From the NCBI RefSeq assembly GCF_001584325.1, contig NZ_LSAZ01000013.1, positions 101,469-165,468 on the forward strand: 64,000 bases of DNA, in the 5' to 3' direction. This document shows positions 17,034-25,988 of the stretch, in pieces (within the stretch, counting starts at the first letter, position 1; each line of letters starts with the position of its first letter). The notes under the pieces are model-generated. The model searched no databases. It was not told where the DNA came from and saw only the letters and a list, made by a program, of their open reading frames with translations. The translations under genes and the position numbers were made by a program. Origin of the DNA: Bacillus nakamurai (lineage in GTDB: Bacteria > Bacillota > Bacilli > Bacillales > Bacillaceae).

Positions 17034-17189
17034 TTAATTTTTCATCTTCTGGTCTTTCAGTTCCGTCATCAGCTCGATCAGGTGGTCAAACTTTTTCTCA
17101 AACCGGGTGAGAAGGTACATGGCAATCAGTGCGGGGAAACCGAGATTGCCGATTTGTCTCACAACTTCTTCTATAAAAACCTGATCCAT
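17034..17189 (-). CDS. yvrJ: YvrJ family small protein
   Basis: 51 aa, MDQVFIEEVVRQIGNLGFPA...: a short N-terminal helix, one hydrophobic segment (GNLGFPALIAMYLLTRF), then a charged tail EKKFDHLIELMTEL. Start fixed by an excellent AGGAGGTGGTAGGAG just before ATG. It matches the YvrJ family by size, sequence and position between oxdC and sigO; in B. subtilis it is a SigO target of unknown function. Confidence 0.8.
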   Translation of the reverse strand: MDQVFIEEVVRQIGNLGFPALIAMYLLTRFEKKFDHLIELMTELKDQKMKN

Positions 17190-17388
17190 CTCCTACCACC
17201 TCCTGTCTTGATCTGTAGTCATGTATATAAGTGAAAGATAGAACGGATATCGTAAACCTGAAAGCCCGGGAGCGGTTCTTTTTTTGTCCGATAAAAAACT
17301 GGGCCATAAGGGATAAGAAACCTTAGGCGGAAAGGAGTAGTTTACTTTTTTTGCTTTCTTTCATTTAATGTAACTAGGAGGCGGTTTT

Positions 17389-17967
17389 ATGGACTATCAA
17401 GTTCTTTTACGGTCAAAATGCAAGGAAATTATGAAACACCCTATTGTTAAACATTTTTTGAGCAACCCCCAGCATTACGAGCAGTTCAAAAATGTGATGG
17501 AACACTCAAATGAGAAGGATGCAAAATCACTGGACGAAAATTTTAAGCAGTTTTATAAGGAAATCCGGATCATTAAATATATGAACTCGATGATCCGGAT
17601 TTTCTCCATCGACTTTGACAAGCGCATCCGTAAAAACCAAAAGCGGTATCCGCTGACGGTTGATCAGCCGGAAGGAGGCGAACCGCTTCCCTATGAAATG
17701 GGGAAAGACGCATATGAAGAGTTTTTGCGGCAGCAGGGGGATTTGAGCCAGCACGTCCAAAACCGGGACTTGTACGAAGCGCTTCAAACATTAACCGATA
17801 AACAAAAAAGTGTATTAACGAACATTTACCTTCACGGGGCAACAATGAAGGAGATTGCCGAGTCGTTAGGCGAATCCAGGCAAAACATTTCCAATATTCA
17901 CAAAAAGGGGCTGGACAATCTCAGAAAACAGCTGGACAAGCAAAAAAAGGGGGAAAAGGAGCAGTGA
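17389..17967 (+). CDS. sigO: RNA polymerase sigma factor SigO (YvrI)
   Basis: 192 aa. The C-terminal half is a sigma-70 region 4 helix-turn-helix: ALQTLTDKQKSVLTNIYLHG, ATMKEIAESLGESRQNISN, IHKKGLDNLRKQL. The N-terminal half is not a normal region 2. That fits the two-part sigma factor known from B. subtilis, where SigO recognises -35 and RsoA supplies the region 2-like function. ATG follows CTAGGAGGCGG. It overlaps the start of rsoA (GTGA), so the two are coupled. Its known targets oxdC-yvrL and yvrJ are adjacent. Confidence 0.88.
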   Translation: MDYQVLLRSKCKEIMKHPIVKHFLSNPQHYEQFKNVMEHSNEKDAKSLDENFKQFYKEIRIIKYMNSMIRIFSIDFDKRIRKNQKRYPLTVDQPEGGEPLPYEMGKDAYEEFLRQQGDLSQHVQNRDLYEALQTLTDKQKSVLTNIYLHGATMKEIAESLGESRQNISNIHKKGLDNLRKQLDKQKKGEKEQ

Positions 17968-18199
17968 ACGGGCCATTTGAATGCAACAAAGAGAAAACAG
18001 ATCATGACGAAATGGAATACTTCATTTCGCGTTTTTCACCAATGATAAAAAAAAACTGAACAATACTTCTTACCAGGAAAGAGAGGATTTGGAACAGGAA
18101 CTGAAGATCAAGATATTTGAGAAAGCGGACATGCTGTTATGTCAGGAAGTACCGGGATTTTGGGAATTTATTCTTCATCTTATTAATGAAAGCTCCTGA
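17964..18199 (+). pseudogene. rsoA: RsoA (YvrHa), sigma-O co-factor, frame interrupted in an A9 tract
   Basis: GTG at 17964 overlaps the sigO stop. The frame reads to FISRFSPMIKKN and stops at 18057-18059. Adding one A to the run of nine A (18047-18055) would continue as KKKLNNTSYQERED, LEQELKIKIFEKADM and LLCQEVPGFWEFI, to a stop at 18197-18199 (78 residues), the RsoA C-terminus. So the gene is one base short in a homopolymer. It may be a real mutation, slippage-dependent expression or a sequencing error. RsoA is the region-2-like partner of SigO, needed for its activity in B. subtilis. Confidence 0.78.
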
Positions 18200-18239
18200 G
18201 GCGAACGGCGGCTTCAACTATACTCTGCCATCACACACG

Positions 18240-18276
18240 AGAAAAACGAGAGCAGCTGTCCGGTCTCGTTTTTCTT
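18240..18276 (+). terminator. Terminator downstream of sigO-rsoA
   Basis: GAAAAACGAGA...TCTCGTTTTTC stem with 12-base loop, the right arm itself rich in T. It separates the module from yvrH. Confidence 0.7.
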
Positions 18277-18369
18277 TTCTGTGCCCCGTAATACCTCCGC
18301 ACTAAAAAAGTACCAAATCTCATCCATATAATGATATGATGAAAAAAACAGAGAGAAAGGAACGTCAAA

Positions 18370-19089
18370 GTGGAAAATGCGTCAATTTTAATTGTAGACG
18401 ATGAGAAGGCGATTGTTGATATGGTTAAACGCGTTCTCATCAAAGAAGGCTATCATAACGTAAAGTCGGCCGGAAGCGCTGAGGAAGCCATAGAGCATGT
18501 CAAGCATGAAAGCGTCGATCTGCTTGTGCTGGATGTCATGATGGAAGGGATGTCCGGTTTTGAAGCGTGCACGGAAATACGAAACTATACCGACGCTCCG
18601 ATCTTTTTTCTGACTGCCCGGTCATCTGACGCGGACAAGCTGTCAGGATTTGCATTGGGAGCAGATGATTATATAACGAAACCGTTTAACCCGCTCGAAT
18701 TGGCGGCGCGCATCAGAGCGCACTTAAAGAGAACATATAAGCGGGAAGATAAAGAGGCGGAAAAGACGTATTCATACGGCTATTTTTCATATTCACCGCA
18801 AAACGCCGAGCTGATTGTCGGCGGCCAGCCCGTCAGCTGCTCCGCGCAGCTTCTGCAATTGCTGCAGTTTTTCTGCGAGCATCCCAATGTGGTGCTCTCA
18901 AAGGATCAAATCTATGAAAAAGTATGGGGATATCCGTCTTACGGTGACAACAATACGGTCATGGTGCACATCCGTAAGCTAAGAGAAAAGATTGAGAAGG
19001 ACCCAAGCAATCCGGATTATATCGTGACCGTTCGCGGCCTCGGCTACCGGTTCATTCCCGATCAAGGAGAAAAAGGAACCGAATCATGA
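18370..19089 (+). CDS. yvrH: Response regulator YvrH (OmpR/PhoB family)
   Basis: 239 aa. The receiver domain has DDE near residue 10, the phospho-acceptor in LLVLDVMMEGMSGFEA, and Lys in DDYITKPFNPLELAAR. The C-terminal winged helix is of OmpR type (YEKVWGYPSYGDNNTVMVHI, VTVRGLGYRF). It starts at GTG behind AAAGGA. It overlaps yvrG by four bases (ATGA). In B. subtilis YvrGH affects cell-wall and sigma-X/SigO-related functions. Confidence 0.9.
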   Translation: MENASILIVDDEKAIVDMVKRVLIKEGYHNVKSAGSAEEAIEHVKHESVDLLVLDVMMEGMSGFEACTEIRNYTDAPIFFLTARSSDADKLSGFALGADDYITKPFNPLELAARIRAHLKRTYKREDKEAEKTYSYGYFSYSPQNAELIVGGQPVSCSAQLLQLLQFFCEHPNVVLSKDQIYEKVWGYPSYGDNNTVMVHIRKLREKIEKDPSNPDYIVTVRGLGYRFIPDQGEKGTES

Positions 19090-20828
19090 GGATGCGCGGG
19101 AAATTTCTGCTCCATTTTTTCGGGCAGCTGCTGCTTGTCATCCTGCTGATTACCGCCATGGCCATCGCTTCGTTTTTCTATTTGGATTGGCGCTTCAGTG
19201 AAGCTGAAGCCAACGCCGGCCTCACAAAAGCGACGGCTGACTCCTTTGAAGCATGGCTTGATAAAAATGAGGACGGATCATGGGAGGTCGATGAATTTTT
19301 AAAGATGTCGGTCAGAAAACAGCATGGCTGGCTTCAAATTATTAATGACCAGGAGAAAACAGATTACGCTTACCGTGTGCCAAGAGATGTGCCGAGCCAT
19401 TACAGCAGAAAAGAGCTCTTATCCATTTATCAGAATAGAAATTTTGACAACTACAAGCTGAACTATTGGACAGTCACGATTAATGATGAGACCTATTTAA
19501 TTTTGTTTGGCTGGAAATCTGCCAGTGAACAGCTCTTCACGTACATCGAGTCACATGAACCATCTCTTTCTTCCCTTACTCAATACAAAAAAAGCACAAA
19601 AGATTTTATTAAACGGGAAAAAGGCGCGGTGTATCTTCTTGAGGCCAACGGCAGACTGCTCGGAGATATCAACAGCACGAAAAAAGAGCGGGAAAATATA
19701 AATGAGCTCGAGCTTTTGAAATACAGTTCAAAGCCGTGGAATTATAAGCGGGAATTTTCCTTTAAAAGAATTGATAAAACAAAATGGATGGTCGCGACAG
19801 TTCCGAATCCCGTTTATATTCCCGATCATGAATTTAATAAATCATTTTTGAAAAATGTGCTGAAAACCCTGTTTCTGCTGATCGGAGTTTTGGTTTTCAT
19901 GATTTGCATGCTGACGATTTGGTATTCCTTCCGTTTCGGATGGCCGCTTTTTCACACGATCAGATGGCTCGTCAACTTATCGAAAGGCCGGCTTGAGGAG
20001 CCGCGCAACCGAAAAGGCCGCCCTGTCAGCAAAAACAAAAAAGGCAAAACAAAGCATCCGTTCCGCTTTTTCTCCGAGATTTTCGAATCAATGGATCAGC
20101 TGACCGACACGCTGAAACGGGACAAGGAAAACAGGGAAAAAATTCAGACGACAAGGGAAGAATGGATCGCCGGTCTGTCCCATGATTTAAAAACGCCGCT
20201 CAGTACGATTTACGGCTACAGCATGATGCTGGAGTCGAAGCAATACGACTGGACGCCGGAAGAAGTCAAAGAAATGGGGCAGATCGTCAGAGAAAAATCA
20301 GAATATATGTCTAAGCTGATTGAGGACTTAAACTTAACGTACCGGCTGAAAAACGCCGCTCTGCCAATCGAAAGAAGAATGATCAGCGTCGTTCCCTTTA
20401 TCAGAAACGTCACGAATGATTTTACGAAAAATACATTTTCAGAAGGCTATGACATTACATTTTCTACGAAAGATGAAGACATTCTTTTCGCGATTGACGA
20501 AGCATGGTTCCGCCGCATCCTGGAGAATCTGCTGGCGAATGCTGTGAAGCATAATAAGAAAGGAACCGCCATTCAGGTCGTACTTGAGGAATCCGCAGAA
20601 CAGCTCATTCTGAAGGTAAAGGATAACGGCAGAGGAATGGACGAAGAAACCATCCATCAGCTGTTTAACCGCTATTACCGCGGAACGAATACGAAGGGTC
20701 CGTCAGAAGGCACGGGGCTCGGGCTTGCGATTGCCAAGGAGCTCGTTCATCTCCATAACGGAACCATCCATGTCAACAGCAGAATCAATGCAGGAACGGT
20801 AATTACGATTCTTTTAAAAAAAGATTGA
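19086..20828 (+). CDS. yvrG: Sensor histidine kinase YvrG
   Basis: 580 aa. First membrane helix at ~10-30, a large extracytoplasmic sensor region (~31-255), second helix at ~257-282 (TLFLLIGVLVFMICMLTIWY), a linker, then the kinase core: H-box GLSHDLKTPLSTIYGY, N-box ENLLANAVKHN, G1 KVKDNGRGMDEE and G2 EGTGLGLAIAKEL. It phosphorylates YvrH. The signal is unknown. Overlaps yvrH. Confidence 0.9.
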   Translation: MRMRGKFLLHFFGQLLLVILLITAMAIASFFYLDWRFSEAEANAGLTKATADSFEAWLDKNEDGSWEVDEFLKMSVRKQHGWLQIINDQEKTDYAYRVPRDVPSHYSRKELLSIYQNRNFDNYKLNYWTVTINDETYLILFGWKSASEQLFTYIESHEPSLSSLTQYKKSTKDFIKREKGAVYLLEANGRLLGDINSTKKERENINELELLKYSSKPWNYKREFSFKRIDKTKWMVATVPNPVYIPDHEFNKSFLKNVLKTLFLLIGVLVFMICMLTIWYSFRFGWPLFHTIRWLVNLSKGRLEEPRNRKGRPVSKNKKGKTKHPFRFFSEIFESMDQLTDTLKRDKENREKIQTTREEWIAGLSHDLKTPLSTIYGYSMMLESKQYDWTPEEVKEMGQIVREKSEYMSKLIEDLNLTYRLKNAALPIERRMISVVPFIRNVTNDFTKNTFSEGYDITFSTKDEDILFAIDEAWFRRILENLLANAVKHNKKGTAIQVVLEESAEQLILKVKDNGRGMDEETIHQLFNRYYRGTNTKGPSEGTGLGLAIAKELVHLHNGTIHVNSRINAGTVITILLKKD

Positions 20829-20891
20829 GTTTGGACGCCGCTTTGTCGGGAATAACAATAAGAGAACGACGAGCAAATGAGGTGTGCAAAC

Positions 20892-21770
20892 ATGGAAGCA
20901 GCATTACAAGCAGATACGAGAGCAGTCATCGGAGAAGGCCCTTTATGGGACAAGGAGAAAGAATGCCTGTACTGGGTAGATATATTGGGCAGCCAGCTCC
21001 ATATGTTCACCCCGGCTGACGGAATAAACCGTTCCGTTAAATTTAAATCGTTTGTGACGGCGCTTGCTTTGTATTCAAAGGAAGAATTGGTCATGACGAT
21101 GAAAGATGGATTTTATCTTTATCATCTTCAGGAAGATACATTGACGAAAATGAAGCGGCCGAAGGACATGCGGGACGGCATCCGCTTCAATGACGCGAAA
21201 TGTGATCCGTCCGGAAGGCTTTGGGCGGGAACGACGAGTATGGAAGGTAAGGAGGAGGAGGCTTCGCTGTACCGGTTAAACACGGACGGCAGCCTAGTGA
21301 AAATCAAGGATCAAGTCTCCACCTCCAACGGATTGGACTGGGATCGGAATCGAAACCTGATGTACTATATCGATACCCCGACACAGGAAATCGTCTGCTA
21401 CACATACGATCCTGAAACCGGAGATGTATCGGATCCTAAAACCGTCTACCGGTTTCCAAAATCGGACGGGTCTCCTGACGGAATGACCATTGACCAAAAC
21501 GGGATGCTGTGGGTGGCTTTATTCGGAGGCGGACGGGCCGTTCAGATTGACCCGTTTCAGCATAAAGAAATCGCGTCGATTGACGTTCTCGCAAAATATG
21601 TCACCTGCTGCGCCTTCGGAGGCAAAGAGCTGAAAACGTTGTATATTACGACGGCGACGGAAAAAATGACGGAAGCCGAGAGACTCGAACAGCCGCACGC
21701 TGGCGGCCTGTTTTCGATCGAGCTTGAGACTGGGGGCTGGGAGCCGGTCCCTTTTGCAGGCATTGTATAA
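20892..21770 (+). CDS. yvrE: SMP-30/gluconolactonase family protein YvrE
   Basis: 292 aa from ATG at 20892, preceded by GAGGTGTG; an earlier ATG 15 bases upstream overlaps this ribosome site. Six-bladed beta-propeller of the SMP-30/regucalcin family: GEGPLWDKEKECLYWVDI at the N-terminus with the metal-binding Glu, DGIRFNDAKCDPSGRLWAGT, TSNGLDWD and SPDGMTIDQNGMLW carry conserved Asn/Asp metal ligands. Probable Ca/Zn-dependent lactonase acting on sugar lactones; substrate not determinable. It follows yvrG by about 60 bases. Confidence 0.83.
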   Translation: MEAALQADTRAVIGEGPLWDKEKECLYWVDILGSQLHMFTPADGINRSVKFKSFVTALALYSKEELVMTMKDGFYLYHLQEDTLTKMKRPKDMRDGIRFNDAKCDPSGRLWAGTTSMEGKEEEASLYRLNTDGSLVKIKDQVSTSNGLDWDRNRNLMYYIDTPTQEIVCYTYDPETGDVSDPKTVYRFPKSDGSPDGMTIDQNGMLWVALFGGGRAVQIDPFQHKEIASIDVLAKYVTCCAFGGKELKTLYITTATEKMTEAERLEQPHAGGLFSIELETGGWEPVPFAGIV

Positions 21771-21818
21771 AAAAGCCCGGGCACCTTGGGGGACTGTCCC
21801 CCTTGTGCTGGGCTTTTT
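21769..21818. terminator. Long bidirectional terminator between yvrE and yvrD
   Basis: AAAAAGCCC...GGGCTTTTT outer stem with an inner GGGGGAC/GTCCCCC stem, nearly 50 bases in all. It serves both convergent genes. Confidence 0.9.
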
Positions 21819-21825
21819 GTATGGG

Positions 21826-22617
21826 TTAAATGGAGCGGATAATGCCGCCTTCGACCCTTTGCGCGGTGCCGTTAATGGCAGAAGCCGTCTCAGACGCGAG
21901 AAATACAATCGTGTTGGCTACTTCTTCAGGAGTGGTGTAACGCTGAATGAGCGATGTCGGCTCGTTCACTTTGAAATAATCTTTCACAAAGGTATCCGTA
22001 TCTTCACCGGCAGCCTTTGCAGCTCCTTCCATGTAGGAAGCGACGCCCTCGGTCCAAGTAGGCCCCGGCAGCACGGAATTGACGGTGACTTTTGTGCCCT
22101 TTGTCATTTCCGCCATTCCTCGGGATAAACTGATTAAGGCTGTTTTAGTCATTGAATAAGGAATCATTTGTGCAAGCGGTTTGACACCTGCTTCACTGGA
22201 AATGTTCAAAATCCGGCCGCTGTTTCTCTCGAGCATTTGCGGCAGATAGCGGCGGCACAGGCGGACGGCGCTCATGACATTCACCTCGAAATACCGGCTC
22301 CATTCTTCATCCGTCACCTCAGCAAAATCCTTCACTTCAAAAAAGCCGAGGTTATTGACGAGAATATCCACTTCTCCGATGCGGCTGACCTGTTTTATCA
22401 GCTCGTCGGCCTCCTCTTGGCGTGATAAATCGGCGGCAATGCCGTGAACCGTCCCGTAAGCGGAAAGCTCTTCAACCGTCCGTTCAACGGTGTCTTTTTT
22501 TCTCCCGTTCACAATCACTGCGGCTCCTTCGGCTAAAAAGCATTTCGCGGCGGCTTTTCCGATGCCGGAAGTTGACCCTGTAATGAGAACGAGCTTCTGT
22601 TCAAGCTGTAATTGCAT
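21826..22617 (-). CDS. yvrD: Short-chain dehydrogenase YvrD
   Basis: 263 aa classical SDR. The cofactor motif is TGSTSGIGKAAA (residues ~13-24), the NNLG motif is in VDILVNNLGFFE, catalytic Ser in NISSEAGV and YxxxK in IPYSMTKTALISLS. Arg/Lys after the second strand (NGRKKD) suggests NADP(H). Substrate unknown. ATG follows GGGAGGATCATC. Convergent to yvrE and divergent from btuF. Confidence 0.85.
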   Translation of the reverse strand: MQLQLEQKLVLITGSTSGIGKAAAKCFLAEGAAVIVNGRKKDTVERTVEELSAYGTVHGIAADLSRQEEADELIKQVSRIGEVDILVNNLGFFEVKDFAEVTDEEWSRYFEVNVMSAVRLCRRYLPQMLERNSGRILNISSEAGVKPLAQMIPYSMTKTALISLSRGMAEMTKGTKVTVNSVLPGPTWTEGVASYMEGAAKAAGEDTDTFVKDYFKVNEPTSLIQRYTTPEEVANTIVFLASETASAINGTAQRVEGGIIRSI

Positions 22618-22805
22618 GATGATCCTCCCTTTTGCGCGATAATGTAACAGTATACACGATGGATTTTAGTGTTTACGAACAACCTGCTTTCATGTAAAAA
22701 GGACTGATATACAAGCTTGACAGACATATAGTATAATTACTGCGAAAAAAGGATACGAATGTCAGAGGGACAAATCGTTTATCATAAGCAGGGGGAGTAT
22801 AAAAA

Positions 22806-23750
22806 ATGAAAAAAATCACCGCAATCTGGACGGCGCTGCTTGTCACCGCGTTCCTGATCGTCGGCTGTTCCGGCGGCCATGAAGAAGGAAGCCAGACCAA
22901 ACAAAAGGCCGTCTCAACCGAGGCATTCCCGGTAACCGTCAAGGATGCCGCAAATGAAAAAGTAACCATTCAGAAGGAACCGAAAAAAATCGTTTCGCTG
23001 ATGCCGAGCAATACCGAAATTACATACGCTCTGGGACTTGGAGATAAGGTCGTCGGCGTCACGACAAATGATACATATCCAAAGGAAACAAAAAAAATCG
23101 CGAAAGTCGGAGATATGAATATTAACGCAGAGAAGGTGATCGCGCTGAAACCTGATCTCGTGCTGGCCCACGCGTCATCCATGTCCGCTTCGGCTGATGC
23201 GATGAAGCAATTAAAAGATGCAGGAATTACCGTCCTGACGGTCAATGACGCGCAATCGTTCCAAGATGTGTACAAGTCTATTCATATGATCGGAAAAGCG
23301 GCCGGCAAAGAGAAGGAAGCAGACCGCTTAGTCGGAAAAATGAAATCAGACCTTTCTGCCATAGAAAAAAAGGCGGATTCTATTTCTGAAAAAGATGAAA
23401 AGAAAGTATTCGTCGAAGTGTCTCCTGACGTCTATACGACGGGCAAAGGCACATTTATGAATGAAATGCTTGAGGATATACACGCGAAAAACGCCGCCGG
23501 CAGCCAAACCGGATGGGTGCAGCTGACGGATGAAGCGATTGTAAAACTGAATCCTGATGTCATCATAACGACGGACGGCGTAAAAGCCGCTGAAGTGGAA
23601 AAACGCGCCGGCTGGGGCGCCATCAATGCGGTGAAAGACCATCGTGTATATTCGGTTGATCCTGACCTTGTCACACGTTCAGGCCCGCGCCTTGTAAAAG
23701 GGGTCGAGAAACTTGCAGAAAGCGTTTATCCTGACACGTTTAAAAAATAA
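22806..23750 (+). CDS. btuF: Cobalamin-binding lipoprotein BtuF (YvrC)
   Basis: 314 aa. Lipobox LIVGC gives Cys near residue 20. Type III binding-protein fold with KKIVSLMPSNTEITYALGLG (class B12/siderophore motif), EKVIALKPDLVLAH, and a long central helix. The B12 assignment comes from the operon: permease, ATPase with CbiZ-like domain, and cobalamin adenosyltransferase follow. ATG is preceded by AGCAGGGGGAG. The upstream 188 bases show no recognisable cobalamin riboswitch. Confidence 0.87.
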   Translation: MKKITAIWTALLVTAFLIVGCSGGHEEGSQTKQKAVSTEAFPVTVKDAANEKVTIQKEPKKIVSLMPSNTEITYALGLGDKVVGVTTNDTYPKETKKIAKVGDMNINAEKVIALKPDLVLAHASSMSASADAMKQLKDAGITVLTVNDAQSFQDVYKSIHMIGKAAGKEKEADRLVGKMKSDLSAIEKKADSISEKDEKKVFVEVSPDVYTTGKGTFMNEMLEDIHAKNAAGSQTGWVQLTDEAIVKLNPDVIITTDGVKAAEVEKRAGWGAINAVKDHRVYSVDPDLVTRSGPRLVKGVEKLAESVYPDTFKK

Positions 23751-24759
23751 CCGCGCACTGGCATATACGGTAAGCCTTTTGTTTTTAGCGATCTGTATGC
23801 TGCTCGGCATCTCGATCGGGAGCCTGCATATTCCTGTATCCGATGTCGTTATGATCGGAATCGGCCGGACGTCTTCGGTTGATCCTATGTACACAAATAT
23901 TATGATGAATATCCGTTTGCCGAGAGTCGTCCTGGCAGCTCTTGTCGGAGCAGCGCTTTCGATCGCGGGGGCGGCCTTTCAGGGGCTTTTGAAAAATCCG
24001 CTCGCTGATTCGTATACGCTCGGCGTTTCCTCAGGGGCCTCCGCGGGAGCTGTCCTGACCTTGTTTTTCGGTATTCAGCTGCCTTTCTTCGGACGATTTA
24101 CACTGCCGGTTATCAGTGTCGCCGCAGCTCTTGCGGTCATGGCGGCGGTGCTGTTTTTCAGCCGGCTCGTCCATGCGTCCATGTCTGTTTCGACGCTCAT
24201 TTTGACCGGCATTATCATGAATTCATTTTTAGGCGCCCTCATTTCTCTTGTGATCGCCTTAACGGGAAATGATCTGCTGCCGATCGTCCGCTGGCTGTTA
24301 GGGAGCGTGTCGATGAGGGGCTGGGGCTATGTCGCGCTGTTTCTGCCTTTTTTTCTGGCCGGGACGGCGCTTTTGCTCATCAACGGGAGAGAATTGAACG
24401 TCATGACCTATGGAGAGGAAAAGGCGAGGCTTTTGGGCGTCAGTGTCCAGAGGAGAAAATTTCTCATGATCATTGCCGGGTCTCTGCTGACGGGAGGAGC
24501 TGTGGCCGTATCTGGAACCATCGGTTTTGTCGGCCTGGTCATTCCGCATGTGACACGGCTTTTGTGGGGAACGGACCATCGCCATTTGCTTCCGCTGTCT
24601 GCATTGACGGGCGCCGGTTTTCTCATTCTGGCAGACTTGTTTTCCCGGACCGTGATTGAACCGGTCGAATTGCCGATCGGCATTATGACAGCCTTGGCGG
24701 GAGCGCCCGTATTTGCGCTGATTCTGCTTCGTCAGCATCATGGGGGGAAACGTTTATGA
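23713..24759 (+). CDS. btuC: Cobalamin ABC transporter permease BtuC (YvrB)
   Basis: 348 aa FecCD/BtuC permease with about ten helices: RLPRVVLAALVGAALSIAGA, GLLKNPLADSYTLGVSSGAS and VGLVIPHVTRLLWGTDHR. The start is TTG at 23713 behind AAAAGGGG at 9-base spacing, which overlaps the end of btuF by 38 bases; no better-placed start is visible. It imports vitamin B12/cobinamide with BtuD. Overlaps btuD by four bases. Confidence 0.86.
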   Translation: MQKAFILTRLKNNRALAYTVSLLFLAICMLLGISIGSLHIPVSDVVMIGIGRTSSVDPMYTNIMMNIRLPRVVLAALVGAALSIAGAAFQGLLKNPLADSYTLGVSSGASAGAVLTLFFGIQLPFFGRFTLPVISVAAALAVMAAVLFFSRLVHASMSVSTLILTGIIMNSFLGALISLVIALTGNDLLPIVRWLLGSVSMRGWGYVALFLPFFLAGTALLLINGRELNVMTYGEEKARLLGVSVQRRKFLMIIAGSLLTGGAVAVSGTIGFVGLVIPHVTRLLWGTDHRHLLPLSALTGAGFLILADLFSRTVIEPVELPIGIMTALAGAPVFALILLRQHHGGKRL

Positions 24760-25985
24760 TAGAGGTTAACAGCCTGTCCGGAGGGTACGGGGAACGGCTG
24801 ATTGTGAAGGATGTAAGCTTTACGGCTGAAAAGGGTGAATTTCTGGGAATTCTCGGGCCGAACGGATCCGGGAAAACAACACTTATGAAATTGCTGACAG
24901 GAATGATGGCTCCGGAAAAAGGGGATGTGCTTCTCTGCGGCAGGCCCGTCGGCGCATATAAGCCGAGGGAGCTTGCGAAAATCATGGCCGTTTTGCCGCA
25001 GCAAACAGAACAAGCTTTTACATTTACCGTGAAAGAAACGGTGTCCTTCGGCAGATACCCTTTTCAAAAAGGCCTATTCAGGCAGACGAATCAAAAAGAC
25101 GAAGAAATCGTTCAAGAAGCGATGGAAATGGCAGGCATCGCTCAATATGCGCACCAATCCGTTCGGCATCTGAGCGGCGGAGAACGGCAGCGTGTCTATT
25201 TGGCTCAAGCCTTGGCCCAGCAGCCGAATATTTTATGCCTGGACGAGCCGACGACATTTCTCGATCTCAAGTACCAAAAAGGCCTGCTCGATATCGTAAA
25301 GCGGCTGACGAGAGAAAAAGGGCTTACGGCAGTCAGTATTTTTCACGACCTTAATGCCGCAAGCCAATACTGTGATCATCTGCTGATGATGAAAGAAGGC
25401 TGTGCTTATCCGAAACAAACGCCGGAGCAAGCCTTGACGAAACAGAAAATCGAAGACATATACGGTACAAACGTCAGCGCTGTTCATCAGGAAACGTCGC
25501 CTAAACCGCTAATCACGCTTGTATCGGAGGATGGGAATCAAAAAGGAGCGGAACCCGTTCCTTTTTCATCACTCATAAACAAAAGCGGAAATACTGTGAC
25601 ACTGCATACAGACCAACCGCTGAGAATATTGTCAACGGCGGCTGACGGCTCAGGTTTCTCATGGAGCCGCCGGCTTATGAGCACATGCGGCGAAAAAGAG
25701 AGCGATTATGTTTGCCTCACGTTTGATTCGGTCTGCATTACCGTGACAGCACGTCACAGCCTTTGGGTGCTGATCAGCGGCTCTTTATCTGATCAAGCGT
25801 TTGCAAGGTTTTTAATGGCGGCGAGCGAAGCGAGAGCGCAAGCCCTTTGCGGCAAACAAGCAAAAGGCGATATTGTCATTGCCGCTTCGCAAACCGGACA
25901 TGAACTGGATGTAAGCCATGCGGAGCAGGTGATCCGCCGCGGCGTGAGGCAATGCGTAAAAGAAGCGGAAGAAGGAGGGATGTAG
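24756..25985 (+). CDS. btuD: BtuD ATPase fused to a CbiZ-like domain (YvrA)
   Basis: 409 aa, longer than a plain ABC ATPase. Residues 1-~255 are the ATPase: Walker A GPNGSGKTT, Q-loop AVLPQQTEQA, signature LSGGERQRVY, Walker B ILCLDEPTTFLD, switch His IFHDLNAA. Residues ~265-409 resemble adenosylcobinamide amidohydrolase CbiZ: LRILSTAADGSGFSWSRRLM at its start, ASEARAQALCG, and the end GDIVIAASQTGHELDVSHA. Such a domain would trim imported cobinamides for salvage. The fusion is also known in the B. subtilis protein, which I recall as slightly longer. Confidence 0.84.
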   Translation: MIEVNSLSGGYGERLIVKDVSFTAEKGEFLGILGPNGSGKTTLMKLLTGMMAPEKGDVLLCGRPVGAYKPRELAKIMAVLPQQTEQAFTFTVKETVSFGRYPFQKGLFRQTNQKDEEIVQEAMEMAGIAQYAHQSVRHLSGGERQRVYLAQALAQQPNILCLDEPTTFLDLKYQKGLLDIVKRLTREKGLTAVSIFHDLNAASQYCDHLLMMKEGCAYPKQTPEQALTKQKIEDIYGTNVSAVHQETSPKPLITLVSEDGNQKGAEPVPFSSLINKSGNTVTLHTDQPLRILSTAADGSGFSWSRRLMSTCGEKESDYVCLTFDSVCITVTARHSLWVLISGSLSDQAFARFLMAASEARAQALCGKQAKGDIVIAASQTGHELDVSHAEQVIRRGVRQCVKEAEEGGM

Positions 25986-25988
25986 CCC

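Noticed and set aside
16940..17380. Shared TTTCAC/TTTCAT motif upstream of oxdC, yvrJ and sigO as a SigO promoter element
   Set aside because: The motif is short and its distance to other shared words differs between the three genes, so I could not define a consistent -35/-10 pair.
22721..22745. TTGACA and TATAAT before btuF as one promoter
   Set aside because: The spacer is only nine bases, too short for sigma-A; one of the two may belong to another promoter.
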